Source: Archaeoglobi archaeon (GTDB lineage: Archaea > Halobacteriota > Archaeoglobi > Archaeoglobales > Archaeoglobaceae). From it: a stretch of DNA of 44,942 bases. The stretch lies in assembly GCA_029259345.1 (NCBI GenBank), contig JAPDIX010000007.1:1-44942 (forward strand), written 5' to 3'. A program made the translations under genes and the position numbers. Position 1 is the first letter of the stretch; every line of letters begins with the position of its first letter. A model generated the notes under the pieces. The model made no database searches, was not told the origin of the DNA, and saw only the letters and a program-made list of their open reading frames with translations. Below, piece after piece: positions 1 through 6,914 of the stretch.

Positions 1-2
1 AT

Positions 3-740
3 TTTGTTGACTACATTGCCCGCATGAACAGCTTGGCGGTGGAAATGGGTTTCCTGCCACACACGAACGCAGGAATTCTGAGCAAAGGAGAAATGAGGAG
101 ATTGAAGGACTTGAACGCGAGCATGGGTCTGATGCTCGAACAGGCTGTAGAGCTTGAATGCCATGCAGAGAGTCCGGGCAAGAAACCAGAGGTCAGGATA
201 AAAATGATAAAAGAGGCTGGAAAGCTTCAAATTCCCTTTACAACCGGAATATTGGTTGGAATTGGTGAGAAAAGAGATGACAGGCTTTACTCTTTGGAGG
301 TTATTGCGGATATTCACGAGAACTACGGACACATTCAGGAGGTAATTATTCAGAATTTTAAACCAAAGAAAGGTACACCAATGGGTAATTCCCCTCCACC
401 AACCGTCGAGGAGATGCTGGACGCAGTAAAGGCTGCGAGAAAAATACTGCCAAAGGATGTGGCAGTTCAGGTTCCCCCAAACCTCGTAGATGATACCTAC
501 CCCTTCCTGAAGGCTGGGGCTAACGATATCGGAGGGATTTCTCATGTCACTCACGATTACATCAACCCGGAATCACCATGGCCGGAAATCGAGAAAATTA
601 GTGCATCGCTCAGAGGTGAATTCGTATTAAAGGAAAGATTACCCGTGCATCCAAAATTCGTAAAGCTTAAGTGGTATGGCAGCCTTCTTGAGCCGCTGAT
701 TGAAACTTACTCGGATGCTGATGGCTATGCTCGCCCTTGA
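3..740 (+). CDS. cofG: FO synthase subunit CofG, C-terminal part (window cuts the 5' end)
   Basis: Radical SAM enzyme that, with CofH, builds 7,8-didemethyl-8-hydroxy-5-deazariboflavin (FO), the chromophore of coenzyme F420. The reading frame is open to the window edge (codons from base 3), so the N-terminus with the CxxxCxxC cluster motif lies outside. The visible part carries typical CofG blocks: FLPHTNAGILSKGEM, ECHAESPGKKP, IPFTTGILVGIGE, IIQNFKPKKGTPM and the C-terminal AGANDIGGISHVTHDYINPE. About 240 residues remain of a family length near 320-350. It overlaps the start of cofH, so the two are almost certainly co-transcribed and translationally coupled. F420 carries electrons in sulfate reduction and one-carbon oxidation in Archaeoglobales. 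Identification is secure; only the true start is unknown. Confidence 0.95.
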   Translation, partial: FVDYIARMNSLAVEMGFLPHTNAGILSKGEMRRLKDLNASMGLMLEQAVELECHAESPGKKPEVRIKMIKEAGKLQIPFTTGILVGIGEKRDDRLYSLEVIADIHENYGHIQEVIIQNFKPKKGTPMGNSPPPTVEEMLDAVKAARKILPKDVAVQVPPNLVDDTYPFLKAGANDIGGISHVTHDYINPESPWPEIEKISASLRGEFVLKERLPVHPKFVKLKWYGSLLEPLIETYSDADGYARP

Positions 741-1731
741 CGATTTGCTCAAAAACCCATTTGAAACGTTCAGGATTGCAGATGAGCTGAGAAAAGAGCT
801 TGTCGGAGATACTGTAACCTATGTGGTGAACAGAAATATTAACTTCACTGATATCTGTATCAACGACTGCAAGTTCTGCTCCTTCAGAAACAGACGGAGG
901 TATATTCTCACAATCGAGGAGATTAGGAGGAAGGTAGAGGAGGCGATTGAATTCGGATGTACCGAGGTGTGCATTCAGGGGGGATTGTTGCCAAACGCGG
1001 ATCTTGACTTTTACGTCTCAATTCTTCAGGCTGTGAGAGACGTTGACCGGAGAATACACATTCACGCCTTCTCTCCTATGGAAGTCGTCCATGCTGCAAG
1101 AAACAGTGGCATGCATATTGAAGATGTTTTAAGAACGTTCAAGCAAGAAGGTCTTGGCTCGATGCCTGGAACTGCTGCTGAGATTCTGGATGATAGAATA
1201 AGGGATTACATCTGTCCTAAGAAGCTGAAAACGGCTGAGTGGGTAGAAGTTATCAAGCTTGCACACAAACTCAGGATTCCAACGACTGCAACAATAATGT
1301 ATGGACACATGGACGGATGGGATGAGAGGATTCAGCATATAATGCTGATAAAGAGGATTCAGCAGGAAACTGGAGGGTTTACAGAGTTCATACCTCTACC
1401 ATTCATGTGGCGTAACAATGAGCTTGGCAAGCGTTTTCGGGGCAGTTCGGGTTTTGATGACCTGCTTATGATTGCAGTATCGAGAATACTGCTATATCCT
1501 GAGGTCAAGAACATCCAAGCTTCGTGGGTTAAATTGGGGCTGAAGCTTACTCAGGCAGCCCTTCATGTCGGGGCAAACGATCTCGGCGGGACACTAATGG
1601 AAGAGAACATCTCGAAGTCTGCCGGGGCGACTTCTGGTGAGTGCTTAACTCCAGAAGAGCTTAGAGAGCTTATAGCAGTTGCCGGAAGGGTTCCGAGACA
1701 GAGAGATACACTTTACAACCTGATTGAATAG
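715..1731 (+). CDS. cofH: FO synthase subunit CofH
   Basis: Radical SAM partner of CofG; it joins 5-amino-6-ribitylaminouracil with a tyrosine-derived group in FO/F420 synthesis. The [4Fe-4S]/SAM motif CINDCKFC appears near residue 48, preceded by NRNINFTDIC, and EVCIQGGLLPNADLDFY and HVGANDLGGTLMEENISKSAGA are family signatures. Length of about 338 residues fits CofH. The start is ambiguous: a TTG at 700 and ATGs at 715, 721 and 727 all lie in frame, none with a clear ribosome binding site, and all overlap the 3' end of cofG (stop at 738-740). I chose the first ATG. Coupled translation from cofG is the likely mode. Confidence 0.93.
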   Translation: MLMAMLALDDLLKNPFETFRIADELRKELVGDTVTYVVNRNINFTDICINDCKFCSFRNRRRYILTIEEIRRKVEEAIEFGCTEVCIQGGLLPNADLDFYVSILQAVRDVDRRIHIHAFSPMEVVHAARNSGMHIEDVLRTFKQEGLGSMPGTAAEILDDRIRDYICPKKLKTAEWVEVIKLAHKLRIPTTATIMYGHMDGWDERIQHIMLIKRIQQETGGFTEFIPLPFMWRNNELGKRFRGSSGFDDLLMIAVSRILLYPEVKNIQASWVKLGLKLTQAALHVGANDLGGTLMEENISKSAGATSGECLTPEELRELIAVAGRVPRQRDTLYNLIE

Positions 1732-1732
1732 C

Positions 1733-1787
1733 GGCCTCAGACTCTCCCTTTCATCACATCTCAGGTCGCCCATCAGTCATCATCGGC
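1733..1787 (-). ncRNA. Candidate box C/D guide RNA (2'-O-methylation sRNA)
   Basis: On the minus strand, in the short gap between cofH and the convergent phosphoesterase gene, the four boxes of an archaeal C/D sRNA occur in order with normal spacing: C box ATGATGA (1783-1777), 12-nt guide CTGATGGGCGAC, D' box CTGA (1764-1761), 3-nt spacer, C' box GTGATGA (1757-1751), 10-nt guide AAGGGAGAGT, D box CTGA (1740-1737). GCC just before the C box and GGC just after the D box can pair as a short terminal stem, with one unpaired G. By the D+5 rule the guides would direct methylation of the C in GUCGC and the last U in ACUCU of their targets. No coding role is seen. Target identity was not checked. Confidence 0.8.
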
Positions 1788-1809
1788 ACTCCTTACTCTA
1801 CCTACGGAT

Positions 1810-2355
1810 TTATTTAGGTTGCGTCAGATCAAACCGCTCTTTGATTATTTCTCTTTTAAAAAGCCTGTAGAGAGTTCCTTTAACAGATTCTTCTATCTCC
1901 ACATGCATAAAAGCTGGTAAGATCTCTCCAACTGCCCCTCCACCCCAAACTCCCGTTGCAGATCCGGGATTTAGCAGCACAATCCTTCCTCTGTAGACAT
2001 CCGGAGTATGGGTGTGACCAGAAACGAGAATATCAACCCCCATATCCTCTCCTATGTCCTGAAGCTGCTCCCTATCCCCCCTTGGATAAACCTGATATCC
2101 GTGAATAACTCCTATTCTTACTCTACCCACCTCTATAATCTCAGATTCTGGCAAAGGCAGCGTATCCATGTTCCCTTTTACAACGTAAACATCTCCACTT
2201 AAATTTTTAAGATACTTTAAGACACTCTCGGATGTAAGGTCTCCGGTGCAGATTACTGCATCGTAATCCAAGCTCTTAAAGAGTTTTCCAAACTCCTCTG
2301 GAATCCTTGAGGCTCTTCGGGGGATGTGCGTGTCTCCAAGAATCAGAAACTTCAT
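1810..2355 (-). CDS. Metallophosphoesterase, YfcE/MJ0936 type
   Basis: Small calcineurin-fold phosphodiesterase of about 181 residues. All metal-binding motifs are visible in order: GDTHIPRR near the N-terminus, CTGDLTS, VKGNMD, VIHGYQV and VSGHTHTPDV. This is the pattern of MJ0936/YfcE-type enzymes, which hydrolyse artificial phosphodiesters and whose natural substrate is usually unknown. The ATG at 2355 overlaps the lysA stop as ATGA, which favours this start (MKFLILGD) over an upstream in-frame ATG at 2364. Last gene of the rps15-lysA-phosphoesterase run on the minus strand. The fold is sure; the physiological substrate is not. Confidence 0.88.
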   Translation of the reverse strand: MKFLILGDTHIPRRASRIPEEFGKLFKSLDYDAVICTGDLTSESVLKYLKNLSGDVYVVKGNMDTLPLPESEIIEVGRVRIGVIHGYQVYPRGDREQLQDIGEDMGVDILVSGHTHTPDVYRGRIVLLNPGSATGVWGGGAVGEILPAFMHVEIEESVKGTLYRLFKREIIKERFDLTQPK

Positions 2356-3614
2356 AGCAACCATTCCGGTATCTTCTGCTTAACTATCAAATCTCCGTAG
2401 GACTCTTTCTCCCTGATCATATCCCATTTATCCCCGCTGACCAGCACTTCAGCACATCTTGGCCTTCCATTGTACTGACTGCTCATCACAAAACCGTAGG
2501 CTCCAGCATCAAATATGGCAATGAGGTCTCCTGGCTCAACCTTCGGAAGTTTTCTGTCCCTCGCCAGCACATCCCCACTCTCACAGATTGGCCCGACGAT
2601 TGTGTAGGTCTCCTCCTCCCCCCTTCTGTCCATTTTGTTAGCAACTGCAACTCTGTGATAAGCACCATACATTGCCGGCCTTAACAGCAGGTTGAAGCCC
2701 GCATCAACAGCGACAAAATTTCTATAGCTCCTTTTTACAGCATTCACTCTGGTGAGCAGAATTGTTGTGTTCCCAACTATGCTCCTTCCCGGCTCAAGCC
2801 AAAGCTGAGGGTCTGATCTGAGCTCACTCTTTCTCCTCTCAAACTCTGGGAGAATGGTCTTTGCAAAGTCCAAAGGAGTTGGAGACCCTTTTCCCTCATA
2901 GTCTATCCCCAAACCACCACCAATATCAACGAAATCCAGCTCAACTCCTTCTTTTTCAATTCCAGCCACAATATCCATCACTTTGTCGAGGGCGTGAACA
3001 AAAGGAGAGAGATCAAGAATTTGGCTCCCGATGTGGCAGTGTATTCCCACCGGAACAACTCCATCAAGTTTCAGGGCTAACCTGTAAGCTTCCACGGCCA
3101 TGTTTTGCGGTAGACCGAATTTGGACTCTTTAAGTCCGGTTGCTATCTTTGGATGAGTTTTCGGGTCAACATCCGGATTTATGCGGAAAGCTATTTCAAC
3201 CTCTTTTCCGTGCTCCTTTGCAACCTCAGATATCGTTTTAAGTTCGTCAAGGCTGTCAACGCTGAATTTTACACCACTCACAATTCCTATCTCAATCTCT
3301 TCCCTGCTCTTTGAATTTCCGTTGAAAAGAATTCTATCCTTCTTGAATCCGGCGAGGAGGGAGAGATAAAGTTCACCATCACTGAAGACATCTGCACCAA
3401 AACCTTGAGAAGAAATAATCTTCATCAGAGCGAGGTTGTTGTTAGCCTTCACTGCATAAAGCAACCCAGCATCGGGAAAAGCTTCTCTGTAAGCCTTTAT
3501 GTTTTCTTCAAGCTTCGCTCTGGAGGTTATGTAAACGGGAGTTCCTGTCCCCTCTACGATCTCTGTAACTGGCACATCTTCTATGGTTAAAACACCACCT
3601 TTCTGGGAGAACAT
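2352..3614 (-). CDS. lysA: Diaminopimelate decarboxylase
   Basis: PLP enzyme that decarboxylates meso-diaminopimelate to L-lysine, the last step of the DAP pathway. The alanine-racemase-like barrel shows the PLP lysine in LLYAVKANNN (near residue 58), GVKFSVDS, GIHCHIGSQI, the glycine-rich phosphate-binding DIGGGLGIDY and the C-terminal active-site block GPICESGDVLA with the cysteine donated to the partner subunit. QYNGRPRCAEVLV is typical of LysA rather than ornithine or arginine decarboxylases. The 420-residue length is normal. It starts about 30 bp after rps15 and its stop overlaps the phosphoesterase start. An A/T-rich stretch just upstream could also act as a weak promoter. Confidence 0.95.
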   Translation of the reverse strand: MFSQKGGVLTIEDVPVTEIVEGTGTPVYITSRAKLEENIKAYREAFPDAGLLYAVKANNNLALMKIISSQGFGADVFSDGELYLSLLAGFKKDRILFNGNSKSREEIEIGIVSGVKFSVDSLDELKTISEVAKEHGKEVEIAFRINPDVDPKTHPKIATGLKESKFGLPQNMAVEAYRLALKLDGVVPVGIHCHIGSQILDLSPFVHALDKVMDIVAGIEKEGVELDFVDIGGGLGIDYEGKGSPTPLDFAKTILPEFERRKSELRSDPQLWLEPGRSIVGNTTILLTRVNAVKRSYRNFVAVDAGFNLLLRPAMYGAYHRVAVANKMDRRGEEETYTIVGPICESGDVLARDRKLPKVEPGDLIAIFDAGAYGFVMSSQYNGRPRCAEVLVSGDKWDMIREKESYGDLIVKQKIPEWLL

Positions 3615-3643
3615 ATCAAAAATTTTTAAGAAGAATTAAAAAA

Positions 3644-4102
3644 TTATCTCGAGAGTTCGATCTTGAGCCTCTCTGGATTATACTTCCAGTCTGCCGGCAG
3701 CACGCCCTTCTCTTTATAATAGTTGGAAAGCCTCCAGATTTTCGCCTCAATTAGCTGCAATCCTCTTCTGTTGTGCTTATCCTTTCTGTGTATCTCAAGG
3801 TGCTTTCTGAGCTTCAAAGCCTTCTTAATCAGTGATTTCAGATCCTCCGGGTACTTTATTTCAACCCCCTTCTCCTTCAGAATCTTTTGAATCTTATTGC
3901 CAGTTACCTGCTTAACTGATGGAATTCCATAGCGGTCTCTGAGAACCATACCAATCTGGCTCGGCTCGTATCCTTCAATGTAAAGCTCCACAACCTTTTT
4001 CTCTACTTCCTCAGGAGACATGTCCACCCACTCTGGTGGACTGCCCCTGTAAACCCTCTTTGATCCTGATTTACCTCTTCTTCTTGCGTGAATTCTTGCC
4101 AT
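3644..4102 (-). CDS. rps15: Small ribosomal subunit protein S15 (archaeal type)
   Basis: Ribosomal protein S15, which binds 16S rRNA in the 30S platform. The 152-residue product has the archaeal/eukaryotic N-terminal extension ([16 protein letters not shown], then [13 protein letters not shown] and [20 protein letters not shown]) followed by the S15 core with its [18 protein letters not shown] signature. The start is decided by the sequence AAGGAGGTGACGATC just before ATG 4102; a GTG at 4111 lies inside that ribosome binding site and is not the start. A TATA box is placed properly upstream. First gene of a minus-strand run with lysA and the phosphoesterase. Confidence 0.97.
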   Translation of the reverse strand: MARIHARRRGKSGSKRVYRGSPPEWVDMSPEEVEKKVVELYIEGYEPSQIGMVLRDRYGIPSVKQVTGNKIQKILKEKGVEIKYPEDLKSLIKKALKLRKHLEIHRKDKHNRRGLQLIEAKIWRLSNYYKEKGVLPADWKYNPERLKIELSR

Positions 4103-4108
4103 GATCGT

Positions 4109-4149
4109 CACCTCCTTAGCGCCCCTAACATGGTTGAATATATAACTTT
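4109..4149 (-). promoter_or_regulatory. rps15 promoter (TATA box) and ribosome binding site
   Basis: On the minus strand AAAGTTATATATTC (4149-4136) contains a strong archaeal TATA box. Transcription would begin about 25 nt downstream, near 4115-4120, giving a leader of some 15 nt that holds AAGGAGGTGA before the ATG at 4102. The combination is a textbook archaeal promoter. No start site has been measured. Confidence 0.75.
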
Positions 4150-4229
4150 GTTGTCTCTTGGTGTTAGAATTTCGCTACGTAATTTTTTAAGCGTTTTTTA
4201 GCCTTACCCCATAATTTATGTAATTTCCC

Positions 4230-4388
4230 CTAAAACCAGTAGCTGATAAGTGTAATCCCAATTGCGTAAATCTTTATGATCACGGCAAGAAGTATGATCT
4301 TAAGCAATCTCTGGCAGTCAACTCTTGCTTTGATTCGAAACGGACGAGTTTCAGTAGATAAAATTTTAATTTCGCGTTTGATCCTCAT
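4230..4388 (-). CDS. 52-residue single-pass membrane peptide (unknown function)
   Basis: A short open frame, ATG at 4388 and TAG at 4232-4230, in a stretch that otherwise has no gene. The product begins with a basic segment (MRIKREIKIL) and ends in one hydrophobic helix of about 22 residues (LLKIILLAVIIKIYAIGITL) followed by ISYWF. GGGGG lies 6 nt before the start as a possible ribosome binding site. It follows the 85-residue membrane protein gene by 120 bp on the same strand, downstream of the halocin C8-like precursor, so it may be a third member of that locus, for instance immunity or membrane-anchoring. No family is recognised; it could be a chance frame. Confidence 0.45.
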   Translation of the reverse strand: MRIKREIKILSTETRPFRIKARVDCQRLLKIILLAVIIKIYAIGITLISYWF

Positions 4389-4417
4389 CTTAACCCCCAA
4401 GAATTTGTAAAAATTTT

Positions 4418-4452
4418 AAAAAAACCTATTGTTGAGAGAGTGCTGACCACTC
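4418..4452 (-). terminator. Hairpin followed by T-run, possible terminator
   Basis: A perfect 5-bp stem GAGTG/CACTC with loop GTCAG (4452-4438) is followed on the minus strand by a run of seven T (4424-4418) and then AAAATTTTT. It sits 55 bp after the stop of the 85-residue membrane protein. Archaeal termination mainly needs oligo-T, so the T-run is the stronger element; the hairpin is short. Confidence 0.4.
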
Positions 4453-4507
4453 GCACACCTGCATCCTATACCTTCAACGTCGCCCAACCAACCTAAATAA
4501 GCGATAA

Positions 4508-4765
4508 TTAAATCCCCTCCAAAACAAAGAATGACACAGTGAAGATTACAACGAATACCACGAATCTTAGTGCAGCTTCTGTGCCTTTCTCCAGATTTGC
4601 AGGTATTTTGCTCGACGAAATTGCTAAAGATAGCCCAAAACTGAATACAATGGAGGCTAAAGTTCTAATTTTGTAAAATTCTCCCATCAGTATGCCTAAG
4701 ACAAGGACAAGTAAAGTAGAAAGAATTATTAAAAAAATACCTGCAAAAAACAACGTTCTCAACAT
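4508..4765 (-). CDS. Small three-helix membrane protein, candidate immunity factor
   Basis: An 85-residue protein, mostly hydrophobic: helices at about residues 4-27, 33-50 and 66-83, with the short polar segment SSSKIPANLEKGTEAA before the last helix. It has no motif that I recognise. Its ATG (4765) overlaps the last codons of the Cys-rich halocin-like frame (TGA at 4761-4759), and AGGAGGG is placed 7 nt upstream inside that frame, so the pair is translationally coupled. A small membrane protein directly behind a bacteriocin-like precursor is most often an immunity or export helper. That role is inferred from position only. Confidence 0.75.
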   Translation of the reverse strand: MLRTLFFAGIFLIILSTLLVLVLGILMGEFYKIRTLASIVFSFGLSLAISSSKIPANLEKGTEAALRFVVFVVIFTVSFFVLEGI

Positions 4766-5675
4766 AGGTTGACCCTCCTGCAGACTTCTTCAGCAGCCAT
4801 GTTGCAAACTTCGTAAGCTAATAGAAATTCGCAGGCGGTAAGGCAGATCCCTAAGCATGCGAGAGCACCAATCGGGTAAGGAATTCTCGTACATAAGGAA
4901 GTGCAGCCTTTCCAGCAACCCCAGAAGCTGCTCCTGAACATAAACCACCCACGAGCCATTTGCAAGCATCACACACCAAGTCAATGTCGAGGACTAGGGC
5001 ACCCGATGTTCCTTCGACGTTGTACTCAGCCAAATCCCTCTCAATCCTCTTAGCCAGATCATTCAGCTCAATCCTCGCTTTATTCCAGATCCAGCTTGTG
5101 TTATCGTTCTTCCTTATCTCATTCAACACCTTGCCAAGCAGTCTGTAATGGTCGGCAAGGGTCGTCTTATTCGTGAAGAACACTATATCTGCCACGGGCT
5201 GAGCTTTATCACCTCTCGGATCGATGTTCACCATCGTTGTGAATAAGTTTGTGTCGTTTATAGGCATTATTCTCGTAACAACGCTCAGGTTGTATTGTTC
5301 TTTCTCGACCTGATAAGCCAGAACGTGGAAGCTGTAGCTGAATGAATTGTTATAGACTGTGACGTTTAACAGCTTCAAGCTCTCACCTTTCTCGCTGACG
5401 TTGTAAACCTCATTGACATCAACGCTGTAGATTGCTGGACATGCATTGTTTTCGCATGAGCAACAGCTGTTGTTTGAACAGTTAAAGTTTCCGAGATTTA
5501 TGGCCTTGTTTACCCGCGTGACATTCAGCTGAAGCTTCCCTTTCTCATCCAGCGAAGCTACAACCACCCTCTTCAGCAGTATCTCATCGTTGGTCTCGGT
5601 TACTGCCATCGCAGGCATCACTGCATTCCCCAGCATAACCAACACCAGCAATCCCGCCACAACCTTTCGCAGCAT
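4759..5675 (-). pseudogene. Halocin C8-like archaeocin precursor, split by a one-base frameshift
   Basis: Secreted Cys-rich precursor. The ATG at 5675 follows GAGGTGAC, and the first 25 or so residues form a Sec signal (MLRKVVAGLLVLVMLGNAV). A polar Asn-rich region of about 200 residues follows, with a cysteine patch NCSNNSCCSCENNAC. Near residue 230 the frame reads LDIDLVCDACKWLVGGLC, which closely matches the mature N-terminus of halocin C8 (DIDITGCSACKYAAG). That frame then drifts and stops at 4851. Moving by -1 at the AAA of 4911-4909 restores a halocin-like tail: KGCTSLC, IGALACLGICLTACE, EEVCRRVNLC, ending at 4759 like the NRAGLC end of halocin C8. Repaired, the protein has about 305 residues and 11 Cys in the last 76. 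A lost A, a read error or frameshifting would each explain it. Confidence 0.8.
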
Positions 5676-5732
5676 TTCGTCACCTCGCGACAATTGCGGA
5701 AGCTTAGATATTTAACTTTTTATTTAATCTTA

Positions 5733-5852
5733 AACTAAAAATTTTAGTCGGTAACTAAGCAATTTAGATAGCAACTAAAAAGTTTAGCCCAGAACTAAAA
5801 GATTTAGTTGGTGACTAAAAAGTTTAGACTTCAACTAAACCTTTCAAATGTT
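5733..5852. promoter_or_regulatory. Array of six 20-bp palindromic operators upstream of the precursor gene
   Basis: Six units start at 5733, 5753, 5773, 5793, 5813 and 5833, exactly 20 bp apart. Units 1, 3, 4 and 5 hold the palindrome CTAAA-N3-TTTAG, unit 2 differs by one base and unit 6 is a half-site. A 20-bp step puts each site on the same face of the helix. The array lies between the regulator stop and the precursor start, just upstream of an A/T-rich promoter-like stretch (about 5707-5730, minus strand). The likely reader is the winged-helix regulator encoded next door. Cooperative binding of several dimers is an inference. Confidence 0.8.
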
Positions 5853-5869
5853 CATCTCGAAATAAGAGA

Positions 5870-6661
5870 TCAACTCCGAAGAAGTTCGCTCAGCTTAATC
5901 TTGTCAACCAGCTCAGAACTTGCCTTAACAAACTCAAACAGGTCGTTTCCCCAGCGAACAGCATCTCCTTCGCAAACGAAGTAACGCATGTAGTCAAAAA
6001 CACCGTTTTTCAGATAAAAAGAAATCAGGAAGTGCGTTTCTGTAACGGCGAAAGCGAATCTGTATTTACTCCTTGAAACGTAGAGGTTGAAGTTGTCGAA
6101 ACTTAAAATCCTTTCAAGCTCTTCCGGGAAATCTGAAATCATCCTTCTGAGGACGTCTTTACTGAGGACTATGCTAACATCAACACCTCGTTCAGCCTTT
6201 TCCAACAGGAAATCAAAATACTCGCTGAAGAAAACAGGTGTATAACCTTTGATAGCATCTGAATGTGATATAATGGAGAGAAAGTCCTCGTGAGGTTTTA
6301 TTACATCTCCGCTATTGTGAACAGCCTTGATAGTGTCGAGTTCGTAAAGTCTTGCGATGAGCCAGTTGGGGATATCAGATAGCTCAAGCTCGTTTATATG
6401 GTCTCCACACTTCTCAAAGAACCTGTTGAATTTCGACAAAACCCCATAAATTTCGAGTGCAAGTCTCCCTTTCGGTAGAATTTCTATAACGCTGCCATTT
6501 CTCTCTACAAGTCCTAATCTCTCAAGATCTCCAAGGATTTGGGATGACCGGGATGGGGTAAGGTTCAGTTCACTCTCAATATCTCTCTTCGTTGCCTTTT
6601 GCTTCAGAATTTTCAGAACTTCTATTTTTCTTGGAGAGTTAAGTAAACTACTTAGCCTCAT
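5870..6661 (-). CDS. Winged-helix transcription regulator with FilR1-type (DUF1724) domain
   Basis: A 263-residue DNA-binding protein. Residues 1-70 form an ArsR/MarR-like winged helix: LLNSPRKIEVLKILKQ, the recognition part NLTPSRSSQILGDLERLGLV, then the wing NGSVIEILPKG. The rest (FFEKCGDHINELELSDIPNW, VDVSIVLSKDVLRRMI, FAVTETHFLISFYLKNG) resembles the middle domain of the archaeal FilR1/DUF1724 regulators, thought to sense a small ligand. The start could also be GTG 6667. It lies on the same strand just ahead of the operator array and the halocin-like gene, so it is the natural candidate for controlling them. Confidence 0.82.
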   Translation of the reverse strand: MRLSSLLNSPRKIEVLKILKQKATKRDIESELNLTPSRSSQILGDLERLGLVERNGSVIEILPKGRLALEIYGVLSKFNRFFEKCGDHINELELSDIPNWLIARLYELDTIKAVHNSGDVIKPHEDFLSIISHSDAIKGYTPVFFSEYFDFLLEKAERGVDVSIVLSKDVLRRMISDFPEELERILSFDNFNLYVSRSKYRFAFAVTETHFLISFYLKNGVFDYMRYFVCEGDAVRWGNDLFEFVKASSELVDKIKLSELLRS

Positions 6662-6750
6662 TCTCACAAACCGTACGCATGTACTGAAATATAAAATTTA
6701 CTTAGTAGTGATTACTCTTAGCTAGGTATAGAAGCTAGAAGTCCATGGTG

Positions 6751-6860
6751 GAGATTGGGTTTGACTAGTGAGCTTGCTTTCATAGTCAATGAGAATGGAA
6801 GTTAGCATATTCACAAAATAAACTCGACCAAACCCTCTGGTTTAACTCAACCCATTCTCA
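6751..6860. repeat. Imperfect inverted repeat in the gap between regulator and HD gene
   Basis: The 253-bp gap between the divergent regulator (start 6661) and the HD gene (start 6915) holds GAGATTGGGTT (6751-6761) and the near-complement AACCCATTCTC (6849-6859), plus a nested AAACC-CTCT-GGTTT hairpin at 6830-6843. Both promoters of the divergent pair must also lie here. The repeat may be a folded RNA leader or an old small mobile element; nothing in it is decisive. Confidence 0.35.
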
Positions 6861-6914
6861 CGCGTGTATCTGAAACAGGAAAAAGGAAATAAATAGCATC
6901 GTAAACACCCCACT

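Noticed and set aside
4438-4500. H/ACA-like guide RNA around the GAGTG/CACTC hairpin
   Set aside because: A GTTGA/TCAAC outer stem exists but there is no two-sided pseudouridylation pocket and no properly spaced ACA box.
4903-4915. Programmed -1 ribosomal frameshifting to make the halocin-like peptide
   Set aside because: The local TGGAAAG does not fit the X-XXY-YYZ slippery pattern and no strong downstream hairpin is evident; a deletion or read error in the A-run is simpler.
4959-5148. Plus-strand open frame opposite the archaeocin precursor
   Set aside because: Low-complexity Ser/Leu product, antisense to the supported reading frame.
5733-5852. Repeat array as a replication origin (iterons) or CRISPR
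   Set aside because: Units are directly adjacent 20-mers without spacers, no Cdc6/Orc1 or cas gene is near, and the place just upstream of a promoter fits operators better.
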